From NCBI GenBank assembly GCA_036386455.1, contig DASVVS010000062.1:1-12298 (forward strand): a DNA stretch of 12,298 bases, read 5' to 3'. The notes under the pieces are model-generated. The model worked only from the letters and a program-made list of their open reading frames with translations, was not told the origin of the DNA and made no database searches. Below, piece after piece: positions 1-7,673 of this stretch. The position numbers and the translations under genes were made by a program. The stretch is from AC-37 sp036386455. Its GTDB lineage: Bacteria; Actinomycetota; Thermoleophilia; Solirubrobacterales; Thermoleophilaceae. The number at the start of each line of letters is the position of its first letter. Position 1 is the stretch's first letter.

Positions 1-1515
1 GCGCGCCACGTCGAACAGCGGCCCGGGCACTATGCCCAGCACCACCGTCGCAGCCGCGCACAGCACCGCGACGAAGGTGACCTCCGGCTGCGCGCCGGCG
101 TCGGCCTCGGGCGACCAGCCGGCCACCGGCCGCACGCGGCGGGAGCCGCCCGGCGGCGCAGGGATCTCGATGTCCACCGGCGTCATCCACATCGTCGCCA
201 CCACGCGCAGGTAGTAGACGAGCGAGATCATCGACCCCACGACGATCGCGATGCCGAGCCAGGCGTAGTCGCCGTCCACGGCGGCGTCGATCAAATAGAA
301 CTTGCCGATGAAGCCCACGGTCGCGGGGAAGCCGGCCAGCGCCAGCATCGAGATCGTCATCGGCCACGCGAGCCAGGGGTTCGAGCGGCCGAGGCCCTCG
401 AGGACCTCGATGTCGTCGCCGCGCTCGTCCACCTTCTCGCGCGCGACGATCACCGCGAACGCCGCCATGTTCATCACGAGGTAGCCGGCCAGGTAGAAGA
501 CCGTGGCCTGCAGCCCCAGCCGCGTGCCCACGACCACGCCCGCGAGCATGTAGCCCGCCTGCGCGACGCCCGACCAGCCGAGCATCCGCTTGAGCGACCG
601 CGAGCCGATCGCTCCCACGTTGCCGATCACGATCGTCGCCAGCGCGAGGGCGGCGAGGGCGGGCGCCCAGTCGTCGTGCAGCTCGAACACGCCCTCGGCG
701 AAGAAGCGCAGGACGATCGCGAACGCGGCCGCCTTGGTGGCGACCGCCATGAACGCGGTGACAGGCGTGGGAGCGCCCTGGTACACGTCGGGCGTCCACT
801 GGTGGAACGGCGCCACGGACGCCTTGAACGCGAGCCCCACCGCCACGAGCGCCACGCCCGTGAGCAGCAGTGGGTCGTGCAGCTCCACCGTGTTGCCGAC
901 CGCGCCGCCGATCTTGCCGAGGTCGGTCGAGCCGGCGGCGCCGTAGATCAGCGCCAGGCCGTACAGCAGGGTGGCCGAGCCGACCGACCCCACGACCAGG
1001 TACTTGAGCCCGGCCTCGAGCGAGCGGTGGTTGCGCACCTGCGAGCCGCACAGCACGTACAGCGGGATCGACAGCAGCTCGAGCCCGATGAAGATCGTCA
1101 CGAGGTTCTCGGCCCCGGCCAGCAGGATCATCCCGCCGATCGAGCCGAGCATCAGGCACGCGTACTCGCCCGGCCCCGCCTCGCGCAGGGCGTCCGAGCG
1201 CCACGAGACGAGGATCGCGAGGATGCCGGTGGCGCAGCAGAGGATCGCTATCCCGTATGCGAGCGGGTCCACCGCGAGCGCACCGGAGATGATCGGCCCG
1301 GTGTCGCCGAGCTCCCACTCCGCCACCGCCAGCCCGATCGCCGTGCCCAGCGTGACGATCGCGAGGAACGGCACGAGGTGGTGCTGCACGAAGCGCGACT
1401 TGACGAGCCCGACCATCAGGATGATCACGGCCCCGCCGAGCACCGCGAGCAGGGGCGAGAAGCCCCACCAGTCGATCTCGGGCTTGTTGAAGGTCTCGGC
1501 GGCGAGCGCGATCAC
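1..1515 (-). CDS. nuoN: NADH-quinone oxidoreductase subunit N (NuoN), 3'-truncated by window edge
   Basis: This is the ND2-like antiporter subunit nearest the quinone module. The frame is open from the GTG at 1515 to the window edge: 505 codons without a stop. Bacterial NuoN is commonly about 480-530 residues, so probably only the C-terminal end is missing. The channel residues are complete: E146 (GLELLSIPLY), K171 (LEAGLKYLVVGS), K231 (GLAFKASVAPFHQWTPDVY), K261 (AVATKAAAF) and K405 (GFIGKFYLIDAA). Spacings of 25, 60 and 30 residues between the first four are close to E133, K158, K217 and K247 of E. coli. A Pro/Gly/Arg-rich polar loop (about 446-477) precedes the last visible helix. The GTG overlaps the nuoM TGA (GTGA) behind a strong GGGGAGG. 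No later gene is visible. Confidence 0.96.
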   Translation of the reverse strand, partial: MIALAAETFNKPEIDWWGFSPLLAVLGGAVIILMVGLVKSRFVQHHLVPFLAIVTLGTAIGLAVAEWELGDTGPIISGALAVDPLAYGIAILCCATGILAILVSWRSDALREAGPGEYACLMLGSIGGMILLAGAENLVTIFIGLELLSIPLYVLCGSQVRNHRSLEAGLKYLVVGSVGSATLLYGLALIYGAAGSTDLGKIGGAVGNTVELHDPLLLTGVALVAVGLAFKASVAPFHQWTPDVYQGAPTPVTAFMAVATKAAAFAIVLRFFAEGVFELHDDWAPALAALALATIVIGNVGAIGSRSLKRMLGWSGVAQAGYMLAGVVVGTRLGLQATVFYLAGYLVMNMAAFAVIVAREKVDERGDDIEVLEGLGRSNPWLAWPMTISMLALAGFPATVGFIGKFYLIDAAVDGDYAWLGIAIVVGSMISLVYYLRVVATMWMTPVDIEIPAPPGGSRRVRPVAGWSPEADAGAQPEVTFVAVLCAAATVVLGIVPGPLFDVAR

Positions 1516-3068
1516 GGCGCGTCCTCCCCGCAGTCGCCGCCGATCGGCACCCGCGGCCGGTCCGGATCCGCGAAGGACTTCATCCCGTAGCAGCGCATGA
1601 GCGCCACCTCGGAGACCTGCCGGTCGGTCGATCGCTCCGTCCGCTCCAGCACGAGCTGCGGGTACACCGCGAGCGCGAGGATCGCCAGCACGAGCGGCAC
1701 CACCGCCACCAGCTCGCCGCGCGTGAAGTCACGCGACTCGGCCGCCGGGTTGCGCGGGTTGTGCACCGAGCGGATGTAGAGCCGGATCATGTAGACGGCC
1801 GCCAGCGCCACGCCGATCGACGCGAGGACGCCCCACACGAACTGGTCCTCGAACGCGCCGAACAGGATCAGCAGCTCGCCGACGAAGTTGCCCGACCCGG
1901 GCATCGCGAGCGACGCCAGCGCCACGATCAGGAACAGGCCCGCGAGCACGGGTGCGCGCAGCGCCATGCCGCCCATCCGGTCGAGCGAGTCGGACCCGCC
2001 GGCCCGCGTGGCGAGCGCGCCCACGATCAGGAACCCCGGCGCCACCACCAGCCCGTGGTTGACCATCTGGAACACCGCGCCCTGCGCGCCCTTGCCCTCC
2101 AGGTCGAGGGCGAAGATCCCCAGCAGGATGAACCCGAGCTGCGCGATCGACGAGTAGCCCAGCACGAGCCGCGCCGAGTCGGAGGTGAACGCCAGCGCGC
2201 TGCCGTACAGGATCGAGATCACGGCGATCGCCAGCATCAGCGTCTGGAACTCCTGGGCCGCGTCGGGCGTCACGGGCAGCACGATCCGCAGGAAGCCGTA
2301 CATCCCCACCTTCGACAGCACGCCCGAGAGCAGCACCAGCACCGGGATCGGCGTGGAGCGGTAGGTGTCGGGCATCCAGCCGTGCAGCGGGAACGCCGGC
2401 GCCTTGACGAGGAACGCGAGCGCGAACAGCAGGAAGATCCAGTCCTGCGATCCCTCCGACAGGGTCCGCTGGCGCAGCTCGGCGAGCGAGAACGAGATCT
2501 CGCCGCCCTCGGGCGTCGACAGGACGCCGAGCGCGATGGCCGCCGCCAGCATCAGCAGCGACCCGACCAGCGTGTAGATCACGAACCTGGTCGTGGCCTG
2601 CACGCGCCGCCGCTCGCCCCAGCCGCCGATCAGGAAGAAGAACGGCACGAGCATCAGGTCGAAGAAGACGACGAACAGCGCGAGGTCCTGGGCGAGGAAC
2701 GCGCCGAGCACGGCCGTCTCGCCGAGGGCCATGTGGAAGAAGAAGAGCCGCGGGCGGTCCCACGCGCGCAGTGCCGCGGCGAGGGTGGCGCACGTCCAGA
2801 GCAGCGCCGTGAGCGCGACGAGGAACAGGTTCACGCCGTCGACGCCGAGCGAGTAGCGGATGCCCAGCTCCGAGATCCAGTTCTGGTCGGTGACGTACTG
2901 GAGGCCGCCGGCCGCGTGGTCGTAGTCGGCGATCAGCGCGACCGCGTAGCCGAGCGGGATCAGCGTGCCGGCCACGGCGAGCGCGCGCGTGGCCGGGCGC
3001 GGCATGAACGCGCCGATCAGCGCCACGATCAGCGGGGCGAAGATGACTATCGACAGGTGGATCGTCAC
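1512..3068 (-). CDS. nuoM: NADH-quinone oxidoreductase subunit M (NuoM), TM5 Asp instead of Glu
   Basis: This is the ND4-like middle antiporter subunit, with 518 residues and about 14 helices. Channel lysines K222 (in FLVKAPAFPLHGWMPD) and K253 (in LSKVGMYGFLR) are 31 residues apart, as K234 and K265 are in E. coli. E398 in GNFVGELLILFGAF matches the TM12 glutamate, and H338 lies in QMVNHGLVVA. The TM5 position has D137 in VFFDLMLVPFFFLIG, where Glu is usual. The segment after TM8-9 reads DSARLVLGYSSIAQLG, lacking the common Lys (DxKR) and His (SHxG). A roughly 45-residue polar tail with two cysteines (C493, C513) follows the last helix. The start is GTG, overlapping the nuoL TGA as GTGA, with no Shine-Dalgarno upstream. 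The stop overlaps the nuoN GTG. Confidence 0.97.
   Translation of the reverse strand: MTIHLSIVIFAPLIVALIGAFMPRPATRALAVAGTLIPLGYAVALIADYDHAAGGLQYVTDQNWISELGIRYSLGVDGVNLFLVALTALLWTCATLAAALRAWDRPRLFFFHMALGETAVLGAFLAQDLALFVVFFDLMLVPFFFLIGGWGERRRVQATTRFVIYTLVGSLLMLAAAIALGVLSTPEGGEISFSLAELRQRTLSEGSQDWIFLLFALAFLVKAPAFPLHGWMPDTYRSTPIPVLVLLSGVLSKVGMYGFLRIVLPVTPDAAQEFQTLMLAIAVISILYGSALAFTSDSARLVLGYSSIAQLGFILLGIFALDLEGKGAQGAVFQMVNHGLVVAPGFLIVGALATRAGGSDSLDRMGGMALRAPVLAGLFLIVALASLAMPGSGNFVGELLILFGAFEDQFVWGVLASIGVALAAVYMIRLYIRSVHNPRNPAAESRDFTRGELVAVVPLVLAILALAVYPQLVLERTERSTDRQVSEVALMRCYGMKSFADPDRPRVPIGGDCGEDAP
1523..1529 (-). promoter_or_regulatory. Ribosome binding site supporting the GTG start of nuoN
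   Basis: A GGGGAGG motif lies seven bases before the GTG at 1515, inside the end of nuoM. It supports the GTG that overlaps the nuoM stop as the true nuoN start. Confidence 0.75.
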
Positions 3069-5077
3069 GACGACACGATGAGGAAGTAGAGGGCCAGGCC
3101 GCCGAGACCGACCATCAGCATCAGCGCGTACGCGCGCAGCGCGCCGGTCTGGATCGCGCGCGCGAACGCGGTGCCGCCGCGGACGAGGCCGGACGCGCCG
3201 CCGATGATCACGCCCTGCACGAGCGCGCTCTCGACCACGCCGCGCCCGAAGCGCCCGAACGCCGCGGTGGGCCGCACGAACACGGCGTCGTAGAGCTCGT
3301 CGAAGTACCAGCGGCCCGCGAGGAAGTCATGCACGCGACGCATGCGGTCGCGGAGGTCGAGCGTGGCCCCGCGGCGGCGCATGTAGAGCGAGTAGGCGGC
3401 CGCGATGCCGGCGATCGCCAGCAGCGCGCCGATCACGATCCCGATCCACTCGGCCTCCACGCTCGGGTGCTGCTCGATGAACTTCGACTCCTCGAACGAG
3501 GGGTGCAGCCAGTCCTCGAGCCAGTGGGTCACGCCCGGCACGAACGCGATCCCGCCCACGATCGAGAGCAGGGCGAGCGGCGCCATCGCGAAGCGCATGG
3601 GCCAGCGCTGCTCGGCCACGTGGTGCTCCGGGCCGGGGAAGCCGACGTCGGTGTCCTCGGTCTCGCCGGTCGCCGGGTTGGTCGGCTCCTCGGGGTGCCA
3701 GAGGTGGCCGTGCTCCAGCTCGGTCGCCTGCTCCACGGGATCCCCGTAGAAGACGCGGAACACCATCCGGAACGCGTAGAACGCGGTGAGCGCGGCGGCC
3801 ACGTAGCCGAGGACCGACATGATCGCGTAGCCGCCCCCGCGGTCGAGCCCGAAGGCGAGGATCGCGTCCTTGGAGAACAGGCCGGACATCGGGAAGAACG
3901 CGGCGAGCGCGAGCGCGGCGATCGTGAAGGTGACGAACGTGAACGGCATCGCGCGCCGGAAGCCGCCCATCCTGTCGAGCGACTGCTCGCCGCCCATCGC
4001 GCCGATCACCGAGCCGGCGCCCATGAACAGCAGCGCCTTGAAGAACGCGTGCGTCATCAGGTGGAACAGCCCGGCCACGTACGCGCCGGTGCCCACGCCG
4101 AGCACCATGTAGCCGATCTGCGACATCGTCGAGTACGCGATCACGCGTTTCAGGTCGGTCACCACGAGCGCGATCGAGGCGGCCACGAGCAGCGTGGCGG
4201 TGCCGGTGATGGCGGCCACGTCGGCGGCGGCGGGAGCCTGCTCGAACAGCGGGTGCATGCGCGCGATCAGGTACACGCCCGCGGTGACCATCGTGGCCGC
4301 GTGGATCAGCGCGGAGACCGGCGTGGGGCCCTCCATCGCGTCGGGCAGCCAGGTGTGCAGCGGCAGCTGCGCGGACTTGGCGAACGCGCCGACCAGCAGC
4401 AGCAGGCACGCCGCGATCAGCCAGCCCTCGTTGATCTCCGCGTGCTCGCGCACGCTCTCGAACACGCCCGCGTAGTCGAGGGCGCCGGTCTCGTTGAACA
4501 GCAGGAACGCGCCGATCACGAGGCCGATGTCGCCGATCACGTTCATCACGAACGCCTTGATCCCGGCCTGGGTGGCGGTGCGGCGGCGGTACCAGAACGA
4601 GATCAGCAGGTAGGACGCGGCGCCGACGAACGCCCAGCCAACGATCAGCAGCACGAAGTTGCCGGCGAGGACCAGCAGCAGCATCGAGAAGACGAAGAAG
4701 TTGAGGAGCGCGAAGAAACGGCGGTAGCCCGCGTCCGACTCCATGTACGCGACCGAGTAGACGTGGATCAGGAACGACACGCCGCTCACGACGAGGCACA
4801 TGAAGATCGACAGCGGGTCCACGAGGATCCCGAGGTCCACGTTCAGGCCGGCGGTCTTCACGTATTCGAACGCGTTCGACTCGACGTGGCGGTGGTGCGC
4901 GTCCTTGTCGAGCAGGTTCAGGAAGGCGCCGATCGAGGCGACGAACGAGCCGAGGATCGCCGCGCTCCCGAGCCAGCCGGCCGTGCGCCCAGGCAGCGCC
5001 CGCCAGAACAGCGAGATCAGGATCGTCCCCCAGAGGGGGAACAGCAGGATCAGCCAGCCCCAGCCGCCGGCGCTCAT
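3065..5077 (-). CDS. nuoL: NADH-quinone oxidoreductase subunit L (NuoL), TM5 glutamate replaced by Ala
   Basis: This is the ND5-like distal antiporter subunit, a proton channel whose C-terminal lateral helix runs along the membrane arm. It has 670 residues. Most E. coli NuoL key positions are found at a constant offset of +5: D183 (D178), K234 (K229, in AKSAQLPLHTWLPDAM), H259 (H254), H339 and H343 (H334, H338) and K347 (K342). K403 in FSKDAIL matches K399. At the position of the hallmark TM5 Glu (E144) stands A149, in GWAFVGAASYLLI. Residues 446-491 form an acidic, His-rich loop between helices. The C-terminal part (YFDELYDAVFVRP, then QTGALRAYAL and a last helix) is typical and complete. 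The start ATG overlaps the nuoK TGA, with GGGAG eight bases upstream. The stop overlaps the nuoM GTG. An Mrp antiporter MrpA is excluded by the nuo context and length. Confidence 0.97.
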   Translation of the reverse strand: MSAGGWGWLILLFPLWGTILISLFWRALPGRTAGWLGSAAILGSFVASIGAFLNLLDKDAHHRHVESNAFEYVKTAGLNVDLGILVDPLSIFMCLVVSGVSFLIHVYSVAYMESDAGYRRFFALLNFFVFSMLLLVLAGNFVLLIVGWAFVGAASYLLISFWYRRRTATQAGIKAFVMNVIGDIGLVIGAFLLFNETGALDYAGVFESVREHAEINEGWLIAACLLLLVGAFAKSAQLPLHTWLPDAMEGPTPVSALIHAATMVTAGVYLIARMHPLFEQAPAAADVAAITGTATLLVAASIALVVTDLKRVIAYSTMSQIGYMVLGVGTGAYVAGLFHLMTHAFFKALLFMGAGSVIGAMGGEQSLDRMGGFRRAMPFTFVTFTIAALALAAFFPMSGLFSKDAILAFGLDRGGGYAIMSVLGYVAAALTAFYAFRMVFRVFYGDPVEQATELEHGHLWHPEEPTNPATGETEDTDVGFPGPEHHVAEQRWPMRFAMAPLALLSIVGGIAFVPGVTHWLEDWLHPSFEESKFIEQHPSVEAEWIGIVIGALLAIAGIAAAYSLYMRRRGATLDLRDRMRRVHDFLAGRWYFDELYDAVFVRPTAAFGRFGRGVVESALVQGVIIGGASGLVRGGTAFARAIQTGALRAYALMLMVGLGGLALYFLIVSS

Positions 5078-5373
5078 CCGCGCAGCTCCCGGACCTCGTC
5101 GACGTCGATCGGGATCCTGTTGCGGTACATCGCGACGATCAGGCCCAGCCCGATCACGACCTCGCAGGCGGCCACGACCATCACGATGAGCGCGAAGACC
5201 TGTCCGTCGTGGTTGCCGAGCATCCGCGAGAACGCGATCAGCGCGAGGTTGCCCGCGTTCAGCATCAGCTCCAGGGAGAGCAGAACGACGAGCGGGTTGC
5301 GCCGCGTGAGCACGCCCACGGCGCCGATGCAGAAGATGAACGCCGACAGGACGACGAACCAGCCGATGTCCAT
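5074..5373 (-). CDS. nuoK: NADH-quinone oxidoreductase subunit K (NuoK)
   Basis: This is the ND4L-like small membrane subunit linking the quinone module to the antiporter-like subunits. It has 99 residues and three predicted helices, the usual size. Its two conserved intramembrane glutamates are E35 (in LSLELMLNAGNL) and E71 (in AACEVVIGLGL). The 36-residue spacing is the same as between E36 and E72 of E. coli NuoK, both important for proton coupling. The ATG follows the nuoJ TAG with no intervening base and has a GGAGG eight bases upstream. The TGA stop overlaps the nuoL start as ATGA. Confidence 0.98.
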   Translation of the reverse strand: MDIGWFVVLSAFIFCIGAVGVLTRRNPLVVLLSLELMLNAGNLALIAFSRMLGNHDGQVFALIVMVVAACEVVIGLGLIVAMYRNRIPIDVDEVRELRG

Positions 5374-6114
5374 CTAGCGGGCCTCCACCGGCTCGGGCTC
5401 GTCGGGAGCGGGCTCCTCTGGGGCGGGCTCGCGCGGCTCCGGCGACGCCTCCCCGCGGTCGTCGCCGCGCGCGGGCGTGGGGTCGCCGGCTCCCTCGGCC
5501 GTGCCGGCCGGGGCGTGCGCGTCGTACTCCACGCCGCGGTGGCCCGTGCCGTCGCCGCCGATCGGCGCCTTGCCGGCGCGCTCGGGCAGCTCGTCGGCCT
5601 CGTCGAGCAGGCCCCGGCGCCGGCGCGCGAGCACGATCGCGCCGACCGCCGCCACGAGCAGCAGGAACGACGCCGCCTCGAACGGCACTAGGAACTTCTC
5701 GAGGAGCAGCTCCCCGACCTCGCGCGGCGAGCCGAACCCGGCGCCCACCTCCGCGCCGCCGGAGTCGAGCGCCTGGAGCCCGGAGCCGGTGACCGCGATC
5801 GTCAGCTCGATCAGGATCAGCAGCGCGAACAGCGGCGCGATCCGTGTGAGCGCGCTCGGGGTGTCGAAGCCCGGGTCGTCGACTCCGCCGATGTAGGCGA
5901 CCACGAACACGTAGAGCACCATCACCGCGCCCGCGTAGACCACGAGCTGCGCGGCCGCCAGGAACTCCGCGTTCAGCAGCAGGAACAGCAGCGCCAGCGC
6001 GACCAGGTGCCCGACCAGCGCGAGCACGCTGTAGAACGGATTGCGCAGCAGCACCACGCCGAGCGCGCCGCCGATGGCGCCCAGTGCCGCGACGAAGAAC
6101 AGGACCTCGCGCAA
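5374..6114 (-). CDS. nuoJ: NADH-quinone oxidoreductase subunit J (NuoJ), long C-terminal tail, TTG start
   Basis: This is an ND6-like membrane subunit next to NuoH and NuoK, whose third helix takes part in coupling. The family core covers about residues 1-165. It includes LLRNPFYSVLAL, then AEFLAAAQLVVYAGAVMVLY with the conserved Tyr60 and Gly62, and the last helix FLVPFEAASFLLLVAAVGAI. Residues about 166-246 form an 80-residue hydrophilic tail. It begins with an ARRRR stretch and ends in repeated EP/AP dipeptides (PEPREPAPEEPAPDEPEP). Most bacterial NuoJ proteins end soon after the last helix. I choose the TTG at 6114: it follows the nuoI TAG with no gap, has GAGAGGG seven bases upstream, and gives a standard N-terminus. 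The TAG stop is followed directly by the nuoK ATG. Confidence 0.95.
   Translation of the reverse strand: MREVLFFVAALGAIGGALGVVLLRNPFYSVLALVGHLVALALLFLLLNAEFLAAAQLVVYAGAVMVLYVFVVAYIGGVDDPGFDTPSALTRIAPLFALLILIELTIAVTGSGLQALDSGGAEVGAGFGSPREVGELLLEKFLVPFEAASFLLLVAAVGAIVLARRRRGLLDEADELPERAGKAPIGGDGTGHRGVEYDAHAPAGTAEGAGDPTPARGDDRGEASPEPREPAPEEPAPDEPEPVEAR
5382..5386 (-). promoter_or_regulatory. Ribosome binding site of nuoK
   Basis: A GGAGG motif lies eight bases before the nuoK ATG, within the last codons of nuoJ (those encoding VEAR). It is the near-perfect anti-16S complement expected for strong initiation right after the nuoJ stop. Confidence 0.75.
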
Positions 6115-6651
6115 CTACTCGCCCTCTCGCCTCAGCGGCGTCCGCTCGACGGGGTCGGCCAGCAGCATCTCCTTCGTGAAGATCAGGTCCGAGCGCGTGT
6201 AGTCGGCCAGCTCGTAGTCGTGGCCCATCGTGATCGCGTCGAACGGGCAGGCGATCTCGCAGTAGCCGCAGAAGATGCAGCGGCTCATGTTGATCTCGTA
6301 GACGCTCGCGTAGCGCTCGCCGGCCGAGACCTGGTTGTCCGGCGTGTTCTCCGCGGCCACCACGCGGATGCACTTGGCCGGGCACGCCGCCGCGCACAGC
6401 GAGCAGCCGACGCACTTCTCGAGCCCGCTGTCCTCGAAGCGCTGGAGCCGGTGGCGCCCGCGGAAGCGCGGGTAGACCGGCGTCTTCTCCTCGGGGTACT
6501 CGACCGTGACCGGCTTCTCGAACACGCGGCCGAGCGTCGTCTTGAGGCCGCGCAGCGTCTCGCCGAACGCGCGATACGCGCCACCGGCGCCGCCGGGCTC
6601 GGGGCCCCGCTGCACGACGATCACATCCTGATCTGGATTCCAAGGACTCAT
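6115..6651 (-). CDS. nuoI: NADH-quinone oxidoreductase subunit I (NuoI)
   Basis: This is the 23-kDa ferredoxin-like subunit (TYKY type) that holds clusters N6a and N6b and carries electrons from NuoG to NuoB and quinone. It has 178 residues. Two complete C-x2-C-x2-C-x3-C-P motifs are present: C80, C83, C86, C90 and C125, C128, C131, C135. The N-terminal segment (about 26-55, ending in EKPVTVEYPEEK) is the usual amphipathic stretch that lies against the membrane arm. The first 20 or so residues are a short polar, Gly-rich lead-in. The ATG overlaps the nuoH stop (ATGA). The bases just upstream (CACTTCCTC) contain no Shine-Dalgarno, so initiation probably depends on ribosomes finishing nuoH. The TAG stop directly abuts the nuoJ start. 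Confidence 0.98.
   Translation of the reverse strand: MSPWNPDQDVIVVQRGPEPGGAGGAYRAFGETLRGLKTTLGRVFEKPVTVEYPEEKTPVYPRFRGRHRLQRFEDSGLEKCVGCSLCAAACPAKCIRVVAAENTPDNQVSAGERYASVYEINMSRCIFCGYCEIACPFDAITMGHDYELADYTRSDLIFTKEMLLADPVERTPLRREGE
6122..6128 (-). promoter_or_regulatory. Ribosome binding site supporting the TTG start of nuoJ
   Basis: A GAGAGGG motif lies seven bases before the TTG at 6114, inside the end of nuoI. No ATG or GTG at the beginning of this frame would give the family N-terminus, so this site is the main nucleotide support for the rare TTG start. Confidence 0.65.
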
Positions 6652-7673
6652 GAGGAAGTGGCCACCACCACGATTGCCGTAACGAGGGCGTTGAGGGTTG
6701 CGAGCGGCAGGAGCACCTTCCAGCCGAACGACATGAGCTGGTCGTAGCGCAGCCGCGGGAGCGTCGCCCGGATCCAGACGAAGACGAAGATGAAGCCGAA
6801 CATCTTCAGGATCACCCAGAACGGGTCGAGCCAGCCGGGGCCGGGGCCGTGCCAGCCGCCGAGGAACGCGGCGACCGCGATCCCGGAGATCGCGATCATG
6901 TTGATGTACTCGGCCATGAAGAACGAGCCGAAGCGCATGCCGCCGAACTCGGTGTTGTAGCCCGCGACGATCTCGGCGTCGGCCTCCGGCAGGTCGAACG
7001 GCGGGCGGTTGGTCTCGGCGAAGCCGGCGACCATGAAGATCACGAAGCCGACGAACTGCGGGACGATGTACCAGACGTCGCCCTGGGCGTGGACGATGTC
7101 GGTGAGCGACAGCGACCCGGCCGTGATCACGACCCCGAGCAGCGCCAGCGCCAGCGACACCTCGTACGAGATGAGCTGCGCCGCCGAGCGCATCGCACCC
7201 AGGAACGAGTACTTCGAGCCGGACGCCCAGCCGCCGAGCATCAGCCCGTAGAAGGCGAGCGCGCCGAAGGCGAACGCCCACAGGACGCCGATCGAGACGT
7301 CGATGCCGTAGAGGCCGTAGTCGGCGCCGAACAGCCCGTCCTCGCGCGTGTCCCCGAACGGGATGATCGCGAGCGTGACGACCGCGGTGAAGATCGAGAT
7401 CGCGGGCGCCAGGGCCATCATCCACGGCACCGCCGTCTGGGGGGTGAACTGCTCCTTCGAGAGGAGCTTGACCACGTCGGCGAGCGGCTGCATGAGCCCG
7501 TAGGGGCCGACGCGGTTGGGCCCGAGGCGGGCCTGGAAGCGGCCGAGCATCTTGCGTTCGAACAGCAGGATCAGCGGCACCACCTGGAGCACGAACGCGA
7601 AGATCACGAGCGCCTTGATGATCTGGACGCCGGTGGACTCGACGAAGCCGACGTCGGCGATGGGAAGGGTCAT
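6648..7673 (-). CDS. nuoH: NADH-quinone oxidoreductase subunit H (NuoH)
   Basis: This is the ND1-like membrane subunit that, with NuoB and NuoD, forms the quinone-binding chamber and starts the proton-coupling path. It has 341 residues, mostly hydrophobic helices. The first signature is FERKMLGRFQARLGPNRVGP (about 38-57). The second, AETNRPPFDLPEADAEIVAG (219-238), lies in the acidic cytoplasmic loop and carries E220, D227, E230, D232 and E234. YNTEFGGMRF follows directly, as in the family. The frame stays open far upstream through a nuoG shadow. The ATG at 7673 is chosen because it overlaps the nuoG stop (ATGA), lies behind GGAGA at 7678-7682 (also GAGGG just upstream) and gives the expected N-terminus. 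The stop overlaps nuoI (ATGA). Confidence 0.98.
   Translation of the reverse strand: MTLPIADVGFVESTGVQIIKALVIFAFVLQVVPLILLFERKMLGRFQARLGPNRVGPYGLMQPLADVVKLLSKEQFTPQTAVPWMMALAPAISIFTAVVTLAIIPFGDTREDGLFGADYGLYGIDVSIGVLWAFAFGALAFYGLMLGGWASGSKYSFLGAMRSAAQLISYEVSLALALLGVVITAGSLSLTDIVHAQGDVWYIVPQFVGFVIFMVAGFAETNRPPFDLPEADAEIVAGYNTEFGGMRFGSFFMAEYINMIAISGIAVAAFLGGWHGPGPGWLDPFWVILKMFGFIFVFVWIRATLPRLRYDQLMSFGWKVLLPLATLNALVTAIVVVATSS

Noticed and set aside
676..1590. Plus-strand frames over nuoN, and similar ones over nuoM (1761-3089) and nuoL (3329-5377)
   Set aside because: Low-complexity charged translations without start context or family features; the minus strand reads clear NuoN, NuoM and NuoL. 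GC shadow.
3065..5077. NuoL as an Mrp-type Na+/H+ antiporter subunit (MrpA/MnhA)
   Set aside because: Gene order, length and the complete C-terminal lateral-helix region with final anchor helix fit NuoL; no other mrp genes are present.
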